From contig JAGXHO010000003.1 in NCBI GenBank assembly GCA_024636105.1, positions 1 through 5,732 of the forward strand: 5,732 nt of DNA, in the 5' to 3' direction. Of the stretch, positions 5,682 to 5,732 are shown one piece after another (the first letter of the stretch is position 1; each line of letters starts with the position of its first letter). A program made the translations under genes and the position numbers. The notes below the pieces were generated by a model. The model did not search any database. It was not told the origin of the DNA and worked only from the letters and a program-made list of their open reading frames with translations. The DNA comes from Trueperaceae bacterium. GTDB lineage: Bacteria > Deinococcota > Deinococci > Deinococcales > Trueperaceae.

Positions 5682-5732
5682 CACCGGGATGGTCGCACCC
5701 GCCACGGTGGCGCGTCAACCGCGGGTCACGGT

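Noticed and set aside
5041..5718. 225-codon minus-strand frame overlapping scpB
   Set aside because: It is Arg, Ala and Gly rich and runs out of frame through a clear ScpB, so it is a shadow.
1..5732. A hidden novel defence or mobile system
   Set aside because: Nearly all sequence is accounted for by conserved housekeeping and pilus genes in tight operons. The only gap over 100 bp holds hairpins and a promoter, and no repeats, tRNA or integrase were seen.

Overview
The window is a GC-rich, almost fully coding stretch from a diderm bacterium. It holds the end of a type IV pilus operon, a four-gene shikimate-pathway operon, and the convergent chromosome-segregation gene scpB. I saw no mobile element, CRISPR array, RNA gene or sign of recent transfer. 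The order pilus secretin, aroC, aroK, aroB, aroQ, together with a leaderless-type promoter (extended -10 ending 6 nt before an ATG), points most naturally to the Deinococcota, for example a Truepera-like lineage. This is inference: actinobacteria share the aroC-aroK-aroB-aroQ order but lack pilus secretins, and proteobacteria link pilQ to aroK-aroB without aroC.

Plus strand, left side: positions 1-93 are the last 30 codons of an upstream pilus-operon gene, possibly pilP/pilW-like. Two bases later pilQ begins (96-1559), encoding a short outer-membrane secretin. A 123-bp gap follows. It holds a perfect 15-bp GC-rich hairpin, a second bulged hairpin, and an extended -10 promoter placed so that aroC (1683-2846) would be transcribed from its own ATG.

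Plus strand, centre: aroC, aroK (2849-3562), aroB (3559-4677) and aroQ (4674-5132) are tightly coupled, with a 2-nt gap and then two ATGA stop/start overlaps. They encode four of the seven shikimate-pathway steps: AroB (step 2), AroQ (step 3, type II dehydroquinase), AroK (step 5) and AroC (step 7). The remaining steps, including aroE and aroA, must lie elsewhere. AroK carries an unusual acidic, proline-rich C-terminal tail of about 55 residues.

Minus strand, right side: scpB (5148-5681, start uncertain) runs towards aroQ, with 15 bp between the two stop codons. Its usual partner scpA would be expected just beyond the right edge.

Overall this is ordinary housekeeping sequence. The points most worth a second look are the leaderless aroC promoter behind a hairpin boundary, the reduced PilQ, the AroK tail, and substitutions in AroQ signature residues. 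I found no convincing new biological system.
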